This document shows positions 41,107 to 48,756 of a stretch of DNA of 64,000 nt, in pieces. The DNA lies in assembly GCF_036867415.1 (NCBI RefSeq), contig NZ_JBAJHU010000001.1, positions 62,001-126,000 of the forward strand, in the 5' to 3' direction. Source of the stretch: Rossellomorea sp036867415. GTDB taxonomy: Bacteria > Bacillota > Bacilli > Bacillales > Bacillaceae_B. The translations under genes were made by a program, and so were the position numbers. The stretch's first letter is position 1. Each line of letters begins with the position of its first letter. A model generated the notes under the pieces. That model was given only the letters and a program-made list of their open reading frames with translations, did no database searches and had not been told where the DNA came from.

Positions 41107-42210
41107 GTGGAAAAAGCCAAAATCAGTGCCAGTCAGCTCTTTATCTTAATGGTTCTGTTTGAACTTGGGAGTGCTTTACTAGTACCTCTTGCGATAGACG
41201 CAAAACAGGACGCCTGGTTAGCTATTCTGCTGGGAATGGTATTCAGCTTTGTTCTTTTACTCGTCTATCATCAACTTTATTGGTATTATCCCGATCTTCT
41301 GCCGACAGAGTACATGCAAAAGATCCTGGGGAAAGTCGCAGGAACCGTACTTGCTTTCCTCTATCTCTTTTTCTTTATGTATGATGCCTCCAGGGTCCTT
41401 CGCGATTTTGGTGAAATGCTGTTAACCTTTGCCTATCCTGAAACTCCACTGTTTATTGCGAATGCACTGTTAATACTGGTCATTATTTATATGGTCCGAA
41501 AAGGAATTGAGGTAATCGCCCGATCGGGGGAACTGCTTTTTATCCTTATGTTTAGCCTTTCGGTCGTTGGGTTTATATTGATTGTGAGTTCTGGTTTAAT
41601 TGATATCACCAACCTACAACCAGTACTTGAAGAAGGGATCGCACCTGTCCTGAAAGTGGTTTTTACTCAAACCTTATATTTCCCCTTTGCAGAAGTTTTT
41701 GTATTCACCATGATATTGCCGTATTTGAATAATCCCAAGAAGGTAAGGCTGACGATGATATGTGCAACGGGATTAAGCGGCATCAATTTGATTCTTACGA
41801 TGCTCATTAACATTAGTGTGCTTGGTGTAGATCTGACTGCACGTTCCCAATTTCCGCTTCTAAGCACAGTTCAGACCATCCAAGTTGCAGATTTCTTAGA
41901 ACGCCTGGATGTGTTTTTTATGCTCGCCTTAGTGATTGGTATTTTCTTTAAAATAAGCGTGTTGTTCTATGCAGCTGTCATAGGAACCGCCAGCCTGTTT
42001 AAAGTCAAATCGCCTTCCCGACTGGCCTACCCTTTGGGTCTCGTCGTTTTATTTATGTCAATGACAATTGCTAGCAATTTCCAAGAACATATTCATGAAG
42101 GATTAAAATTAACCATGTATATCTTACATCTGCCTTTCTTAGTGGTCATACCTATCCTTCTGCTGTTTGTGGCTTTTTTGAAGAATCGGAAGAAGAAAGG
42201 GAAAACTTAA
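41107..42210 (+). CDS. gerB-like: spore germination permease-like protein, GerB (AgcB/Spore_permease) family
   Basis: 367 residues from GTG 41107 behind AAAGGAGG. About ten membrane helices of the amino-acid/polyamine/organocation fold, beginning SASQLFILMVLFELGSALLVPLA. GerB subunits bind the germinant (amino acid or sugar) in the receptor complex. The ligand cannot be read from sequence. The locus has all three subunits intact and therefore probably encodes a functional receptor. No sigma-G promoter could be fixed with confidence in 37952-38246, which otherwise shows no gene. Confidence 0.93.
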   Translation: MEKAKISASQLFILMVLFELGSALLVPLAIDAKQDAWLAILLGMVFSFVLLLVYHQLYWYYPDLLPTEYMQKILGKVAGTVLAFLYLFFFMYDASRVLRDFGEMLLTFAYPETPLFIANALLILVIIYMVRKGIEVIARSGELLFILMFSLSVVGFILIVSSGLIDITNLQPVLEEGIAPVLKVVFTQTLYFPFAEVFVFTMILPYLNNPKKVRLTMICATGLSGINLILTMLINISVLGVDLTARSQFPLLSTVQTIQVADFLERLDVFFMLALVIGIFFKISVLFYAAVIGTASLFKVKSPSRLAYPLGLVVLFMSMTIASNFQEHIHEGLKLTMYILHLPFLVVIPILLLFVAFLKNRKKKGKT

Positions 42211-42410
42211 TAATGAGTAAGGCTGCATGTTTGTTTTTCCGAATAGTCGATTTTTCTTACCGGAATGGACATTATTTTGGACAAAAATACAATTAGGTTT
42301 GCCGATTAACATTTTATACTACTTTTTTCAATCGAGGAGCAGTTATTTATCCCAATACACAGCTGAAAGCGGCATAATTGAAATGATTTCAGCTGATCCA
42401 GAGGATATTT

Positions 42411-42553
42411 GATGCTTAATCCTACGTGCTGATGCTTAATCCTGCCGTTTTCACACTTAATCCTGCCAATTTGGTCTTTAATCCTTTCGATTTCACGCTT
42501 ATTCCTGCCGATATGAACCATATTCCTGTCAAAACGATCAACAATCCTGCCAT
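42411..42553. repeat. CTTAATCCTGCC array with a 21-bp period
   Basis: The hexamer A(A/T)TCCT starts at 42418, 42438, 42459, 42480, 42501, 42522 and 42543: seven units 21 bp apart (once 20). Typical unit: CTTAATCCTGCCNNTTT. Spacers vary, so only 8-11 bases of each unit are conserved. The rest of 42211-42683 has no gene, and no clear terminator for the ger operon is visible. Confidence 0.8.
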
Positions 42554-42643
42554 TTAACAAAATTATCCAGTTCCGCCAGCGAAACAGTCCTCCTACACAG
42601 CGCAAACTAACAACCCACAGCTACTCACGCCGACAACCCCACT

Positions 42644-42674
42644 ATAAAACCCCGCTGACTAAACTCAACGGGGC
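42644..42674 (-). terminator. terminator of the 49-aa gene
   Basis: Minus strand CCCCGTTGA / TCAGCGGGG (nine pairs, one G-U) followed by TTTTA. Confidence 0.82.
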
Positions 42675-42683
42675 TCTCTAAAA

Positions 42684-42833
42684 TTACGTTTTCAATGCTA
42701 TTTCTGACTTGTGAACCAATAAACAATTATTCAGTTGATCCTTGGATATCTCTAAGTAGCCAGTATCATAAACCCAGTGAACTAAGTATTCTTCGTTGTT
42801 GTATACCGCTATATCACCAATATTGACCTTCAT
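42684..42833 (-). CDS. 49-residue protein, paralogue of the ORF at 29996-30148
   Basis: MKVNIGDIAVYNNEEYLVHW, then VYDTGYLEISKDQLNN and CLLVHKSEIALKT. The strong GGAGGGG six to seven bases before the ATG and a terminator just after the stop show it is a real, single-gene unit. It shares with the other ORF the order GD-x-(V/A)-x-Y-(K/N)-(D/N)-EEY, W(I/V)Y, GY(I/L)EISK and LVH. Probably a small all-beta (SH3/KOW-like) protein. Function unknown. Confidence 0.75.
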   Translation of the reverse strand: MKVNIGDIAVYNNEEYLVHWVYDTGYLEISKDQLNNCLLVHKSEIALKT

Positions 42834-42962
42834 CGAATACCCCTCCGAAATACTTTTAGGTATATATTACCATAAAAGAATTATCGGAACATTTTTGTAA
42901 TTATCTGGTTTAACAGTTTTAAGTGGGGGAATACTTCATTTTTCTTTAGAACCAGTAAAGAA

Positions 42963-43217
42963 TTATTCATTTGGGAATGGAATACAGTTACCAGGGGGGT
43001 TAGGGGCTGTTTGCTGGGTTTGTTTGATTTCTTTGAGGGGTTTTCCGGTGTTCAAGACATGGATATTTGAAAAGGAAAAGCCATGATCTCCTACTTGCAA
43101 GCGTTTTTGTGGTCTTGAACCAGGAATCGCGGTGTCCGGATCTCGCGCTTCTAACCTATACTTAGTGGTTGGTGATACTTCCAATGCATCAAGTTGAATC
43201 TGGAGGTTTTATATGGT
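42963..43217 (-). pseudogene. 3' gene fragment next to the second MITE copy
   Basis: On the minus strand an open frame reads LQIQLDALEVSPTTKYRLEA, RDPDTAIPGSRPQKRLQVGD, HGFSFSNIHVLNTGKPLKEI and ends PPGNCIPFPNE. It has no start codon with a ribosome site, and its 5' side is stopped 10-15 bases from the left end of the MITE-like copy at 43232. I do not recognise the protein. It looks like the C-terminal part of a gene cut off when the element arrived. Confidence 0.4.
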
Positions 43218-43231
43218 CGCAACAAATAGAA

Positions 43232-43490
43232 AGAGGTTGGACAAAAACAAAACAACATTACCAAGAGACGAACATTTCAGTGTTGATTATAAACACCGCT
43301 AATGATTTCCGTGCAAGACTTCGCTTTCCGCGGGTAGCCCGTGAGCCTCGTCGCAGTTCGCTCCTGCGGGGTCTCACATAAGCTACTTTTCCCGCAGGAG
43401 TCTTCGTCTTGCACTCCAATCAACCGCTGGAACATGGTAAAAATTAAATAGTAATTTGAATACAGTAAATAAAAAACCCTGACTAATTTG
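43232..43490. mobile_element. MITE-like element, second copy (inverted, one end degraded)
   Basis: Starts AGAGGTTGGACAAAAACAAAAC, split here as AGAGGTTGG and ACAAAAACAAAAC, and carries the same core (43298-43427) as the copy at 35028-35328 but in opposite orientation. It has lost CTC inside the core. Beyond 43430 similarity fades, and the far inverted end is missing; a terminator for the next minus-strand gene now occupies it. Confidence 0.65.
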
Positions 43491-43520
43491 AATTCTGAAA
43501 CTCAAATTAATCAAGGTTTT
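43470..43520 (-). terminator. terminator of the HsdR-N-like gene
   Basis: Minus strand AAAACCTTGATTAATTTGA pairs with TCAAATTAGTCAGGGTTTT (a few mismatches) and runs into a T-rich tail. Confidence 0.72.
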
Positions 43521-43555
43521 ACTTAGACTAAAAGCCTCTCCTCACCACATTTTTA

Positions 43556-44665
43556 TTACTTACTAGCAACTGACTCAAAATGACCTGCAACCGCCAATAT
43601 TTCTTCTTTATAATTTAATACATCATTCACAGAATTAATTTTATAATTCGTTTTGTTTACATCATTAAGCTGGATGTATTTATTTGTACCGTTAAAACCT
43701 AATCTGCATATCCATTTTCTTATATTGTCGTCCAGTAACACATTGAAGTAACTCTTATTATCTCTGTAGAAAACTCTTGCAGGATCGAATTCTTCTTTAA
43801 GGATGAGCTTAACTAGTACGTATCCTTCAATTTCTTCTTCGGTTGTATGAATTGCTTCACTGGAGTTTTTCTCTTCAGAAGCTGATATATTTTCTTTCTC
43901 CTTTTCTACTTCAATAACTGCATGAATACTAGGAACTTCAGATTGATCACTTGATGAGTTTAATGCTTTCTGTAATTTATCATTTACTTTTTCATTCACA
44001 TACTGACTCAGCGATTTCTTCACCAGGTCTCTGAAATTGTCAATTACTTTCTTTGTTTTAACCCCCTGATACACATCATTAATAACAACCTTAATAAATT
44101 CATCTGAAGGTTCTTCCCACTGCAAGTTTATATATTGTTTTATTTCTCCTGTGTACTTTAGTTCTGATGCAGTGGTTAACACGTTTACAATATCAAACTC
44201 GTTCTTTCGAAACTTGGCGATCTCCAAAATGTCTACATCTTTTAAATCAAGCATGTTAATGACAAAAAACGGTTTTTGATCCATCTTGTTTTGTTCTTCT
44301 AAATCTGTGAAGAACTTATATTCAATTCCATTTGTCAGGATAGCAAACTTCGCTTTTGTAGTTCCAAAATATCTAAACAACTGAGAATCATGTTTTGTCA
44401 GTATCTCATTTACACTTTTTGCTTCAATTAGAATTACAGGGTCATTATTTTGCATAATGGCATAATCAATTTTCTCTCCCTTCTTGATGCCTACGTCTGC
44501 TATGTATTCCGGCACCAATTCTTCAGGGTTGAAAATATCGTATCCCAAGGTCTGAATTAAAGGCATGATCAAAGATGTTTTAGTAGCTTCTTCAGTATGG
44601 ATATTACCTTTAATTCGTTCTATACGATTTGATAAATTCTTAATTTGTTGTTTGAATTCTTCCAT
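43556..44665 (-). CDS. type I restriction HsdR-N-like nuclease-domain protein
   Basis: 369 residues from ATG 44665 (MEEFKQQIKNL), with AGAGGTGA seven bases upstream. Residues ~20-150 fit the HSDR_N/PD-(D/E)xK nuclease domain: TEEATKTSLIMPLIQTLGYD, the catalytic Asp in GEKIDYAIM and ExK in VILIEAKSV, then FRYFGTTKAKFAILTNGIEYKFF. The rest is charged (EKEKENISASEEKNSS linker) with a C-terminal domain from about 280 that resembles the small domain of other stand-alone HSDR_N proteins. No helicase, HsdM or HsdS is present, so it is not a restriction system by itself; possibly a remnant or a dedicated anti-invasion nuclease. AT-rich like its surroundings. Confidence 0.78.
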   Translation of the reverse strand: MEEFKQQIKNLSNRIERIKGNIHTEEATKTSLIMPLIQTLGYDIFNPEELVPEYIADVGIKKGEKIDYAIMQNNDPVILIEAKSVNEILTKHDSQLFRYFGTTKAKFAILTNGIEYKFFTDLEEQNKMDQKPFFVINMLDLKDVDILEIAKFRKNEFDIVNVLTTASELKYTGEIKQYINLQWEEPSDEFIKVVINDVYQGVKTKKVIDNFRDLVKKSLSQYVNEKVNDKLQKALNSSSDQSEVPSIHAVIEVEKEKENISASEEKNSSEAIHTTEEEIEGYVLVKLILKEEFDPARVFYRDNKSYFNVLLDDNIRKWICRLGFNGTNKYIQLNDVNKTNYKINSVNDVLNYKEEILAVAGHFESVASK

Positions 44666-44956
44666 ATCGTATTCACCTCTACTCCTCATTAGATTTATTT
44701 ACCAATTATTATACCAAATTACCAATACTATATGGTAAGATTATCTGATTTATTAAAATTTTTAAATAATTTATTAGAATAAAGGTGATGAGAATAGAAA
44801 CTTCCATATAAATGCTTTTTGAATAGATAAGGAGTAAAGAGCACTTACCTCTAATAACTTGCTGAAGTTAGATGTTGGTCAATAGATTTTATTGAAACTT
44901 CTTCCAATTCTATACGTAAAAGGAAATAACCGATCAGTTTCAAAGGGGGAAGAGGG

Positions 44957-45397
44957 ATGAACTATTATTTTAATGTTGCTTTAACAATCATTCTTTTGAT
45001 CATTTTAACATTCGCTGCTTTTGCAATCGACTTCATAGGCAAGGCTCTTGAAAAACGAATCCACCCTAAATACCTGAATATCACGATCATCTTTATCCTT
45101 CTTGTATTAATGGGAAGCGGATCGTATGTGATTAGCGTTTTGGGTGAGTGGAACTATAGCGATACTGTTTTTATATCAAGCTTGTGTTTCTTTGGACTGG
45201 GCTGGATCACCAATATCACGAATAAGGCAAGTATAAATTCGCAAGGCACCGTAGCTAAATTCATTACCAATAATGCTTATAAACATCAGTATGAAACGGC
45301 GAGCTCATCAGGAAGGAGTTTATATTTTGTCTCAAGTTTGATCTTTCTTGTCGGGAGCTGGAGTATGGCATTTTTATTAGCTTATACGCAGGGATGA
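44957..45397 (+). CDS. four-helix membrane protein of unknown function
   Basis: 146 residues behind AAAGGGGGAAGAGGG. Hydrophobic helices at about 5-27, 40-61, 70-88 and 122-143. A polar stretch (NITNKASINSQGTVAKFITNNAYKH, residues ~88-113) faces one side. I do not recognise the family. Single gene; no terminator is clear before the next gene. Confidence 0.55.
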   Translation: MNYYFNVALTIILLIILTFAAFAIDFIGKALEKRIHPKYLNITIIFILLVLMGSGSYVISVLGEWNYSDTVFISSLCFFGLGWITNITNKASINSQGTVAKFITNNAYKHQYETASSSGRSLYFVSSLIFLVGSWSMAFLLAYTQG

Positions 45398-45535
45398 TCA
45401 TCATTAATTATTATTAGGATATTTAGCCCTTTAGACAACGGTGGCAAATCTCGCACTTTTTATCGGATTCAAAATTAATAGAAGTATATTGGGATGGTTA
45501 TCTTGGTTTCTTCTTTTTCAGAAAGGGTGTTAGCG

Positions 45536-46141
45536 ATGCTTTCTAGCAGGAAAAGTGATAGTCTCGTCATTATTGTTCACGAAATTCATGGAGTGAACCA
45601 GCATATGAGGTATATTTCTCATTTGATAAATAATCTGGGGGTGGATGTCATCTGTCCAAATTTATATCCATCGGGCGTATCATTGGGGGATAGCGAAGAA
45701 GGGGATTATAACAGCTTCTTTAAGCATGTTGGATTCCAAAAGGCCGGATCACAAATCAAGGAATTGATTGAGGATAGCAGAGGGAAGTATGAGAACATCT
45801 ATTTATTGGGATTCAGTGTTGGAGCCACGGCAGCCTGGTTATGCAGCGATCACAAAGACGTTTCAGGTGTCCTATGTTTCTATGGATCAAGGATAAGAGA
45901 TTATGTTCAAGTGAATCCAACTTCTCGTACATTATTATTCTTCTCAAACCAGGAAAAGTCGTTTGATGTAAATCCTCTTATAACCGCACTTGAGAAAAAA
46001 GAGAACAAGTACATTGACATTCATCTATTTGATGCTAAGCATGGATATGCTAATCCATATTCTAAAGAGTACTGCCAGGAAGCCTTTGATGCATCGTTTG
46101 CTCTCTTAAAAGAGGTCTTAACTACTCCTGCGGAACAATGA
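45536..46141 (+). CDS. dienelactone-hydrolase-like alpha/beta hydrolase
   Basis: 201 residues from ATG 45536 (MLSSRKSDSLVIIVHEIHG), with AAAGGG upstream; an in-frame ATG at 45494 lacks a ribosome site. The hydrolase fold shows VIIVHEIHGVNQHMRYI (oxyanion region with the DLH Glu), nucleophile elbow LLGFSVGAT (Ser, where classic DLH has Cys), an acid near SFDVNPL and His in DAKHGYANP. Likely a serine esterase or hydrolase; substrate unknown. A perfect hairpin terminator follows. Confidence 0.82.
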   Translation: MLSSRKSDSLVIIVHEIHGVNQHMRYISHLINNLGVDVICPNLYPSGVSLGDSEEGDYNSFFKHVGFQKAGSQIKELIEDSRGKYENIYLLGFSVGATAAWLCSDHKDVSGVLCFYGSRIRDYVQVNPTSRTLLFFSNQEKSFDVNPLITALEKKENKYIDIHLFDAKHGYANPYSKEYCQEAFDASFALLKEVLTTPAEQ

Positions 46142-46171
46142 TCAAATTCTGGCTGTCTATGTTCTTATGTG

Positions 46172-46199
46172 CCAAGGGGACAGGTCCCTTGGTTTTTTT
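46172..46199 (+). terminator. GGGACAGGT-type hairpin terminator 1
   Basis: CCAAGGG, loop GACAGGT, CCCTTGG, then TTTTTTT. First of three related hairpins in 730 bp. Confidence 0.88.
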
Positions 46200-46350
46200 A
46201 GTATCAGATGAATAAGAAAGTAGTATGTGCTTGTTTAGTAGGGTTATCCATTATATTTCAATCAAAAGTCGTATAAAACTTCAAACGAATACCGGAGCCA
46301 TTTCTTTATGTGACGTAATACGATAGAGACAAAGACAAGGAGGGTTCATC

Positions 46351-46809
46351 ATGATTAAAGGATTATATGAAGCTCATTTACCTGTGAGTGATATGCGGAC
46401 TTCGATCGATTTTTATCAGCGGCTCGGTTTGGAATTAGCGTATGAAAGCGAGAAGGTTTCGTTTGTCTGGATTGAGAAAGGGAAGAGCTGGCTTGGATTG
46501 TGGGACGCTGATCAAGTGAACCTCCCATATCATGCTTCCATTCGACATATTGCGTTTCATGTAGAGGCGGAAGATATCATAAAAGCAAAAGGGTGGCTTA
46601 AAGAAAGAGGGATTAAGGTCAGGGAAGCGTTCGGCTTTTCACCGGAACGTCAGCCGCTTGTCCTCCCAAATAACCCGCAGGCCCATGCTTGTCTGTATTT
46701 CAAAGATCCAGATGGAAATTCACTTGAGTTCATTGCTCCACTAAGGCTGGATCATGAGGAGGAGTTTGAGATGATGACGCTTGAGGATTGGTATGAGCGC
46801 AAGAATTGA
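46351..46809 (+). CDS. VOC-fold (glyoxalase-like) protein
   Basis: 152 residues behind AAGGAGG. Two VOC modules: YEAHLPVSDMRTSIDFYQRLGLELAYE and HACLYFKDPDGNSLEFIAPL. His (AHLPV), His (RHIAFHVE) and Glu (NSLEFI) could bind a metal. It is distinct from the two shorter VOC twins at 14968 and 46902. Chemistry unknown; relatives are annotated as lactoylglutathione lyase-like or fosfomycin-resistance-like, without proof here. Confidence 0.85.
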   Translation: MIKGLYEAHLPVSDMRTSIDFYQRLGLELAYESEKVSFVWIEKGKSWLGLWDADQVNLPYHASIRHIAFHVEAEDIIKAKGWLKERGIKVREAFGFSPERQPLVLPNNPQAHACLYFKDPDGNSLEFIAPLRLDHEEEFEMMTLEDWYERKN

Positions 46810-46820
46810 ATGTGAATGTG

Positions 46821-46898
46821 CCAAGGGGACAGGTTCCCTGGTTCTTTTTTGTGAATCAGGTGATTGAGGAAGAGCCACTGTACCTGTCCCCGTGGCTC
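46821..46898. terminator. GGGACAGGT-type hairpins 2 and 3 between convergent VOC genes
   Basis: Hairpin 2 (46821-46841): CCAAGGG, GACAGGTT, CCCTGG, then TTCTTTTTT, ends the plus-strand VOC gene. Hairpin 3 (46872-46898): GAGCCAC / GTGGCTC around a loop containing ACCTGTCCCC, ends the minus-strand VOC gene. The same GGGGACAGGT core lies in all three. Confidence 0.8.
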
Positions 46899-46901
46899 AT
46901 C

Positions 46902-47276
46902 TCACCAGTGCACTTGAAGTTTATTACCATTTGGGTCGTAAAAGTGAAAATAGGCGTGTCCATTATCTTCTTGTATATCCTCAACCCTGACGTCATTTTC
47001 TACTAGATGTTCATGGAATTGAGATAATTCAGGACTGGTAAAGCCAATGCTAAAGGCTGTCTCATTATGAATTGTAAAATGTGAATAGGTTTCATCAGTA
47101 GTTGGAACCAAAATAAGTAAGAATGGGCCTTCATTTACTTTTATAATCGCATATGGATCTTCTGTAATGGTCAACAATTGTAGTCCCAGCACGTCTCTAT
47201 ACCAATGTGCAGACTCCTCTAAATCTCGTACAGGAATTCTAATATAATGAACTTGTTCAATAAACGATTTACTCAT
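46902..47276 (-). CDS. VOC-fold protein, copy 2 (twin of 14968-15342)
   Basis: 124 residues, starting MSKSFIEQVHYIRIPVRDLE and ending YFHFYDPNGNKLQVHW. It differs from the copy at 14968 at 15 of 124 positions, mostly conservative (Asp/Glu, Ala/Ser), with the first 41 residues identical. The bases before the start (ATCTCTCCTTTATTT, complement) are also shared. It was duplicated with its translation signals and is under purifying selection. Function unknown. It ends at hairpin 3. Confidence 0.86.
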   Translation of the reverse strand: MSKSFIEQVHYIRIPVRDLEESAHWYRDVLGLQLLTITEDPYAIIKVNEGPFLLILVPTTDETYSHFTIHNETAFSIGFTSPELSQFHEHLVENDVRVEDIQEDNGHAYFHFYDPNGNKLQVHW

Positions 47277-47510
47277 TATGTATCTCTCCTTTATTTAAAT
47301 TGGCTGCCTGCTTATAAGTAAGAATCTACTTTTATAATAACATAATTTTACATATTGCAATCTGTAAATTCTGAATAAAATAAATATCGGTATGTGATGG
47401 TGAAGCCGGTAATAAGGATAGAAGAGTGATAAAAAGGAATGCATAATTTTGGAACCAATGTCCGTTTCAAACGTAAATAAAGAAAAGACTTATGAGTGGG
47501 AGGCATAAAC

Positions 47511-48008
47511 ATGAGGCAGCTATATATAAAACAAAAGGTATTCAGCCTTAGCGGGAAATTTACTGTAAAGGATCAGGATGAGAAGGATCGGTATTATGTC
47601 GAGGGAAGTTTCATGAAGGTACCGAAGACCTTCTCCATAATGAATACGAGCCGTGATGAAGTAGCACTGATTACGAAAAAGGTGTTCAGCTTTTTACCGA
47701 AGTTCTTTGTTGAGGTAAACAGTCAAGAGGTATTGACGATCAAGAAGGAGTTCTCCTTTCTAAAAGCACGCTATTCGATCGATGCGGCAGGCATTGAAGT
47801 TCAGGGCAATTGGTGGGATATGAACTTTCAGGTATTGCAGCATGGCAAGGTTGTCGGCGAAGTGGATAAGAAGTTGTTCAGTTGGGGAGACAGTTACAGG
47901 GTGCAGGTACTGGATGAAGAGATGGAGACAATTGTGATTGCACTGGTTGTTGCGATTGATTGTGTGAAGGCGGATGAGGGGGCTGCTGCTTCTAATGCTT
48001 CGTTTTAA
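47511..48008 (+). CDS. LURP-one-related (DUF567/YxjI-like) protein
   Basis: 165 residues from ATG 47511 (MRQLYIKQKVFSL) with GGGAGG eight bases upstream; the GTG at 47496 precedes that site. The Tubby-like beta barrel pattern is evident: repeated strands FTVKDQDEKDRYYVEGSF, RDEVALITKKVFSFLPKFFVEV, FSFLKARYSIDAAGIEVQG, WWDMNFQVLQHGKVVGEVDKK and YRVQVLDEEMETIVIALVVAID. B. subtilis YxjI is the likely relative. Function is unknown; the fold may bind phospholipids or scaffold membranes. Single gene. Confidence 0.85.
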   Translation: MRQLYIKQKVFSLSGKFTVKDQDEKDRYYVEGSFMKVPKTFSIMNTSRDEVALITKKVFSFLPKFFVEVNSQEVLTIKKEFSFLKARYSIDAAGIEVQGNWWDMNFQVLQHGKVVGEVDKKLFSWGDSYRVQVLDEEMETIVIALVVAIDCVKADEGAAASNASF

Positions 48009-48056
48009 AGGAAGGTGGAAGAGTGTAAAGCATCAGTTACATCCCATCATAGATTC

Positions 48057-48548
48057 CTAGTCTGTCAGCATTGAATAATAAACATTAGCATTTTGCAGGG
48101 AAGTGTGCAGGTCAATGCCATTCAAGATTGTATAGTACAATGCAATTCCGGCAAATACGGCAATAATGGCTGCACTGCCTTTAAGTATCTGTTTGTTCTT
48201 TCTGCAGATAAAAAGCGTTGTTAGAATAACTATGAAAAGATAAGATGTCGATATGATTATTGTAAATGTAGCAGAGTCTATCTCTTCAACGGAAGTCCGG
48301 AAACTCTCCAACGCTTCGCTATTCTCCTTATTTTCAACGATAACAGATAAGCTGTCCTGATGACCGATGCTCCAAAAAAATGTAAGTTCATCTTTTATAA
48401 CTTTGTATTGATATCCCCCGGCTTGTTCCTCTCCTATGACAAAGGGTGAGTCGGCGGATATCATGGAAACATACATGAGGAAAAATATAAAGAACATCAT
48501 AACTAGGACTAAAGTTTTTTCTCTTTGGTGCATTTCTCCTTTGTTCAA
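48057..48548 (-). CDS. two-helix membrane protein of unknown function
   Basis: 163 residues from TTG 48548 (MNKGEMHQREKT), with GGGGAG eight bases upstream; ATG 48533 is an alternative with AAAGGAG too close. Helix 1 at about 15-35 (VLVMMFFIFFLMYVSM), an outside domain of ~75 residues, helix 2 at about 105-125 (IISTSYLFIVILTTLFI) and possibly helix 3 (AAIIAVFAGIALYYTIL). No family recognised. It begins 22 bases after the Cys-rich 61-aa ORF and may be co-transcribed with it. Convergent with the LURP-one gene. Confidence 0.55.
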   Translation of the reverse strand: MNKGEMHQREKTLVLVMMFFIFFLMYVSMISADSPFVIGEEQAGGYQYKVIKDELTFFWSIGHQDSLSVIVENKENSEALESFRTSVEEIDSATFTIIISTSYLFIVILTTLFICRKNKQILKGSAAIIAVFAGIALYYTILNGIDLHTSLQNANVYYSMLTD

Positions 48549-48570
48549 ATCGTACACTCCCCTTTGATTC

Positions 48571-48756
48571 TTAAGCCGTAATATGAGCAATACAAGCTCC
48601 GCATATCCGAAATCGGATACAGGCCCGTTTCCGCGGCTGGCAGTTTCCGGACTTCCCAGATTTCTCGATCAATTCCAGATCGTCTTTAAATGTTTCTTTT
48701 GATAACTCCAGCAGCTTGGAGCCGATATGAGGTCCTTCTTGAGATTCAGGCTTCAT
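48571..48756 (-). CDS. candidate Cys-rich peptide (possible precursor or zinc-binding)
   Basis: 61 residues. An acidic, helical N-terminal part (SKLLELSKETFKDDLELIEK) is followed by GKSG and a basic Cys-rich end, NCQPRKRACIRFRICGACIA then HITA. The split into an acidic leader, a Gly-containing hinge and a Cys-rich core resembles ribosomally made peptide precursors, or a small CxxC protein. No modification enzyme or peptidase is adjacent, and there is no good ribosome site before the ATG, so expression is uncertain. Codon use looks ordinary and richer in GC than the surrounding gap. Confidence 0.42.
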   Translation of the reverse strand: MKPESQEGPHIGSKLLELSKETFKDDLELIEKSGKSGNCQPRKRACIRFRICGACIAHITA

